This document shows positions 5,913-8,406 of a DNA stretch of 8,406 bases, one piece after another; within the stretch, counting starts at the first letter, position 1; every line of letters begins with the position of its first letter. The stretch comes from Planctomycetota bacterium (GTDB taxonomy: Bacteria; Planctomycetota; Planctomycetia; Planctomycetales; Planctomycetaceae): positions 1-8,406 of the forward strand of contig JAQBZS010000263.1 in NCBI GenBank assembly GCA_027622115.1. Direction: 5' to 3'. The translations under genes were made by a program, and so were the position numbers. The notes below the pieces were generated by a model. It had not been told where the DNA came from and searched no databases. It saw only the letters and a program-made list of their open reading frames with translations.

Positions 5913-7928
5913 TCATGTCCCCAACCACCGATCAATCCAGTCAAACACTTCCTGATACCAGCGAATCGAGTTGTGAGGTTTCAGCACCCAGTGGTTCTCA
6001 TCCGGGAAATGGACGAGACGTGACGGCACCCCTTTGGCCTGCAACACTCCGTAGCATTCGAGACCTTGCGTCACCGGGACCCGGTAGTCCTGTTCGCCGT
6101 GGATCACAAGCATCGGCGTCGCCATGTTTTCCGCGAATCGAGCTGGATTGCAGTCGTCAATGGCCTCCAATCCGCTCCAAGGCTCGCCACCGAAGCAACG
6201 TTCACGCCCCTGCGTAGCGTCGCTGGCGTACATCGATAGCGTGTTATAGACGCCGGCGTGATTGACGAGGCAGCGAAAGCGGTCGGTATGCCCGGCCATC
6301 CAAGACATGATGTATCCGCCGTACGACCCGCCGGCCGCCGCCATGCGGTTACCGTCGACCAAACCACTGTCGATCAAATGATCGGTGATGGCCATCACGT
6401 CCTCGAACGGTCGCTTCGACCACTCCCCCTGAATCCGCTGCGCAAAGTCATGACCCCAGGATGTCGAGCCTTGGAAATTCGGAAACGCGACGACGTAGCC
6501 GGGCGACGCGAAAAGCTGAGCATTCCAGCGAAAATGAAACTCGTCGCCCCACACTCCATGCGGACCGCCATGCACGACATTGATAAACGGTGCCGGTGTC
6601 TCCGCCCGATGTCCCGGCGGCAAGATCACAAACGACTGCACGGTTTCCCCCGCGGAACCCGTGCATTCAATCTCGCGAACTTCGCCCATCGCGATACCCG
6701 ACATCGCTTCTTCGGTGAATCGAGTGATTCGCGAGTGCGCAGCGGCGGTTGAGTTGCAAAAGACTTCTGGAGGCTGCTGAAACGATTGCCATGTGTAGTA
6801 GACGCAGCCATCATCGGCGACATGCGGCGATCCAATACTCCCGCCTGTCGCGATTTGATTTGGCACACGCTCGTCTGGTGCGAGAGAGTACAAATGAGTG
6901 CGGGCGGCCTTCTCGGCCACGAAAACGAGTTCGCCGTGTGGGGCAAATTCCCACGAGGCCGGCGACTGATCCCATGCGTCGCACCAAGCCTCGTGCGTAC
7001 CGCTCGCCCTTTCATAGCGATGCAGGCGTGCCCGATCGGCGTAGAAGTAGCGATCTTCCTTGCGGCCGTAGACGACCACCTTTCCGTCCGGCGAATAACG
7101 CGGACGCACGCAGTCGGCCGGTGCATCGGGGGTCAGGCAATCAAGTCCGCCGCCGTCGAGACTCACTCGAAAGATCCGCGACTCGACTTCGCGGAGTTCT
7201 TCATTCATGACGAGCCCGGCGAACGCCAATTCTCGCCCATCGGGCGCAATGTCGAATTGACCTATCGGTGACATAAAATCGAGCCATGCCGTCGAATTCG
7301 GAGTGAGATCCCGGCACTCGCCCGTTGCGAGATCAAACTGGAAGAAATGGGGCACCTCGTCGCCGGTCAACCACTGATCCCAGTATCGAAACAGCCGCTT
7401 TTCGGTGGCATGAACCTTGACCGGGTCTGCCTCTCTGCGTGCCAATTCGGCCCGAGTTTCGTCAACAGTCAAGTGACCGACAATCAGCTTCGAGACGACC
7501 ACCAAACCGGAACCATCAGGAAGCCAGCGTACGTCGCTCACGCCCAAGGGGAAGTCGTATAAGGGCTCCGGTTCGCCCCCGTCGAACGACAACAGTTGCA
7601 ATTGCGGCCGCGCCGTTTGGACATCTCGCGGCGTGGTGGTGTATGCCAGTCGGGGACCATTGGGGGACCATGCAGGGACGCCGGCACAAGTCCGTTCGCC
7701 GGTCAAAGCACGACTGCCCGAACCGTCTGCGTTCACCAGCCATAACCGAGTAAGTTTCGAACGCGCGGCACCCGGCCAAGTCGTCACTGGGACAACAAGC
7801 TGCTTCCCGCCCGGGGCACAAACCGGCGCGCCGACTCGAGGGATCTGCCACAAATCGCCGGTCGTGAAATTTCGCTTTCCCGGAATCTCCGCATGCACAC
7901 ACCGCCCCACTCCACCGTTGTCTGCCAT
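5913..7928 (-). CDS. S9-family serine peptidase (acylaminoacyl-peptidase/prolyl oligopeptidase type)
   Basis: This 671-residue cytosolic peptidase should cleave short peptides or release blocked N-terminal residues. Residues 25-400 form a beta-propeller gate with repeated blades (WSPNGPRLAY, WLPDGSGLVVV, IAPDGRELAF, YSPDGKVVVY, FAPHGELVFV). Residues 420-671 are the alpha/beta-hydrolase domain. The triad is complete: Ser535 in GGSYGGY, Asp614 in GEQDYRVP and His646 in DENHWV. HGGPHG (453-458) is the usual oxyanion-hole element. There is no signal peptide. The start is ATG 7928, preceded on the minus strand by AGGGACGAGG (7931-7940). The frame extends to ATG 8027, but the added 33 residues are translated from an intergenic repeat and look spurious. 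The length is normal for S9C peptidases. The gene is transcribed toward the toxin-antitoxin operon, with 208 nt between its stop and the antitoxin start. Confidence 0.92.
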   Translation of the reverse strand: MADNGGVGRCVHAEIPGKRNFTTGDLWQIPRVGAPVCAPGGKQLVVPVTTWPGAARSKLTRLWLVNADGSGSRALTGERTCAGVPAWSPNGPRLAYTTTPRDVQTARPQLQLLSFDGGEPEPLYDFPLGVSDVRWLPDGSGLVVVSKLIVGHLTVDETRAELARREADPVKVHATEKRLFRYWDQWLTGDEVPHFFQFDLATGECRDLTPNSTAWLDFMSPIGQFDIAPDGRELAFAGLVMNEELREVESRIFRVSLDGGGLDCLTPDAPADCVRPRYSPDGKVVVYGRKEDRYFYADRARLHRYERASGTHEAWCDAWDQSPASWEFAPHGELVFVAEKAARTHLYSLAPDERVPNQIATGGSIGSPHVADDGCVYYTWQSFQQPPEVFCNSTAAAHSRITRFTEEAMSGIAMGEVREIECTGSAGETVQSFVILPPGHRAETPAPFINVVHGGPHGVWGDEFHFRWNAQLFASPGYVVAFPNFQGSTSWGHDFAQRIQGEWSKRPFEDVMAITDHLIDSGLVDGNRMAAAGGSYGGYIMSWMAGHTDRFRCLVNHAGVYNTLSMYASDATQGRERCFGGEPWSGLEAIDDCNPARFAENMATPMLVIHGEQDYRVPVTQGLECYGVLQAKGVPSRLVHFPDENHWVLKPHNSIRWYQEVFDWIDRWLGT

Positions 7929-7989
7929 TGCCTCGTCCCTTCTGTCTATAACGCTCGACCTCGATTTCAGAACCGCTCCGACTTCTTCA

Positions 7990-8020
7990 AAGGATGAACG
8001 ATAAAGGCGGAAGGATGAAC
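7990..8020. repeat. dispersed-type repeat: AAGGATGAAC twice, 21 nt apart
   Basis: AAGGATGAAC occurs at 7990-7999 and again at 8011-8020, separated by GATAAAGGCGG. On the minus strand the block reads as VHPSAFIVHP when translated. Such spurious peptides are familiar from misannotated ORFs over a short intergenic repeat found in several bacterial phyla. Here it separates the S9 peptidase gene from the toxin remnant and supplies both candidate ATGs of that remnant. Confidence 0.7.
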
Positions 8021-8134
8021 CAGCCATTCTTCATTTATAACATCGACACGGAGCAACATGCGGTCGAAGTTGTGGCAGTGGGCGTGAAAGATCATAAGCG
8101 CCTGTTCATCGGCGGTGAGGAGATTCAATTGTGA
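8015..8134 (+). pseudogene. C-terminal remnant of a RelE/ParE-like toxin gene
   Basis: This is a 39-codon open frame starting at ATG 8015, or 46 codons from the in-frame ATG at 7994. The product resembles only the last beta strands of RelE-superfamily toxins, which often end in a pattern like AVGxKxxxRLxIGGEExxL; here VVAVGVKDHKRLFIGGEEIQL is cut into V-A-V-G-V-K and RLFIGGEEIQL. The first half of a normal toxin (roughly 50 residues, including the helical part) is absent. The sequence upstream is the AAGGATGAAC repeat, so the gene appears truncated at the repeat. Its stop overlaps the next start as GTGA (8131-8134), the usual coupling of a toxin-antitoxin pair with the toxin first. Functional toxicity is unlikely. 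The RelE assignment rests on a short match made by eye. It could also be a small standalone protein. Confidence 0.5.
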
Positions 8135-8406
8135 AAAACGTAGATCTGAACGAGGCAACCGCTGAAGCGCGGGAATGGGTGCAGCAAGCGGCGGCGGAAC
8201 CGATCCTTCTAAGAGACGATGAAGGTCGAACGTTCTTGCTGGCGGAATTGAACGACGCCGATGCCGAGGCGATGGCTTTGGAAGAGAATCCACAATTGCC
8301 CGAAATCATCCAACGTTCTCGTACCCGGGCCGAAAGAGAGGGATCTTCCGTTTCTGGGTGTAGGACGGGCACTCCACTCCTGCCCGTCACAGGTCGACGG
8401 GCAGGA
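8131..8406 (+). CDS. Phd-like antitoxin, 3' end outside window and apparently altered
   Basis: Translation from GTG 8131 gives a protein of the prevent-host-death/Phd type commonly paired with RelE toxins. It opens MKNVDLNEATAEAREWV, followed by EPILLRDDEGRTFLLAEL (residues 24-41). In this family that hairpin is where a short dimerising, DNA-binding domain ends. An acidic helical toxin-binding part follows (about 42-72, to RTRAEREG). From about residue 74 the product changes to SSVSGCRTGTPLLPVTG and so on, a composition that comes from the GACGGGCA inverted repeat at 8364-8406. The frame has no stop before the window edge. The native C-terminus has therefore probably been replaced or extended by repeat sequence. 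The start overlaps the toxin remnant's stop (GTGA). The antitoxin call is moderately supported. Confidence 0.6.
   Translation, partial: MKNVDLNEATAEAREWVQQAAAEPILLRDDEGRTFLLAELNDADAEAMALEENPQLPEIIQRSRTRAEREGSSVSGCRTGTPLLPVTGRRAG
8364..8406. repeat. GACGGGCA/TGCCCGTC inverted-repeat element, cut by window edge
   Basis: GACGGGCA (8364-8371), its perfect inverse TGCCCGTC (8381-8388) with a 9-nt loop, and a third arm GACGGGCA (8396-8403) alternate along the sequence. The last bases, GACGGGCAGGA, suggest that the complementary arm follows beyond the edge, so two successive hairpins are likely. The unit looks like a REP-type dispersed palindrome. It overlaps the 3' part of the antitoxin frame. Confidence 0.7.

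Noticed and set aside
7929..8027. longer form of the S9 peptidase starting at 8027
   Set aside because: The 33 added residues come from the spacer and the AAGGATGAAC repeat. ATG 7928 has a ribosome site and gives the usual length.
7984..8406. CRISPR array or IS end
   Set aside because: The repeats are too short, irregular and differ from each other. There is no spacer pattern, transposase or terminal inverted repeat in the window.

Overview
The window most likely comes from a planctomycete chromosome, probably of the Pirellulales type. The evidence is moderately high GC, a secreted Cys-type sulfatase, a Uma2-family (DUF820) protein with a coiled-coil tail, an alpha/beta-hydrolase with a long C-terminal beta extension, and several short dispersed intergenic repeats. 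This is inferred from gene style. There is no rRNA, tRNA or other lineage marker in the window.

Left part, plus strand (1-4937). The window opens inside an alpha/beta-hydrolase/esterase gene (1-669). A Uma2-like protein follows (789-1697) and overlaps the next gene by ATGA. That gene (1694-3250) encodes a fusion of a Clp_N-type double repeat, a ThiD2-type HMP-phosphate kinase domain and thiamine phosphate synthase (ThiE). After an intergenic spacer with a CCCTGAA heptamer array comes a secreted sulfatase (3423-4937). It resembles human heparan N-sulfatase (SGSH, sulfamidase) along nearly its whole length.

Right part. On the minus strand lies a compact type II toxin-antitoxin operon, a ribbon-helix-helix antitoxin (5345-5704) followed by a MazF/PemK toxin (5017-5367), with a recognisable promoter and a possible operator upstream. 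Next is a cytosolic S9-family serine peptidase of the acylaminoacyl-peptidase type (5913-7928, minus). To its right, on the plus strand, is what looks like a remnant of a second toxin-antitoxin module. It has the C-terminal piece of a RelE-like toxin (8015-8134) and a Phd-like antitoxin (8131 to the edge). A dispersed repeat sits at each end of this remnant.

How the genes work together. The thiamin fusion would carry out two successive steps, HMP-P to HMP-PP and then condensation with the thiazole phosphate. The Uma2 partner is coupled to it by translation only, with no obvious metabolic link. The sulfatase is an exported polysaccharide-degrading enzyme and the S9 peptidase degrades peptides in the cytosol. 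The most unusual items are the Clp_N-ThiD2-ThiE fusion, the SGSH-like sulfatase, and three short repeat families that adjoin or disrupt genes. No CRISPR array, IS element, tRNA or prophage was seen.
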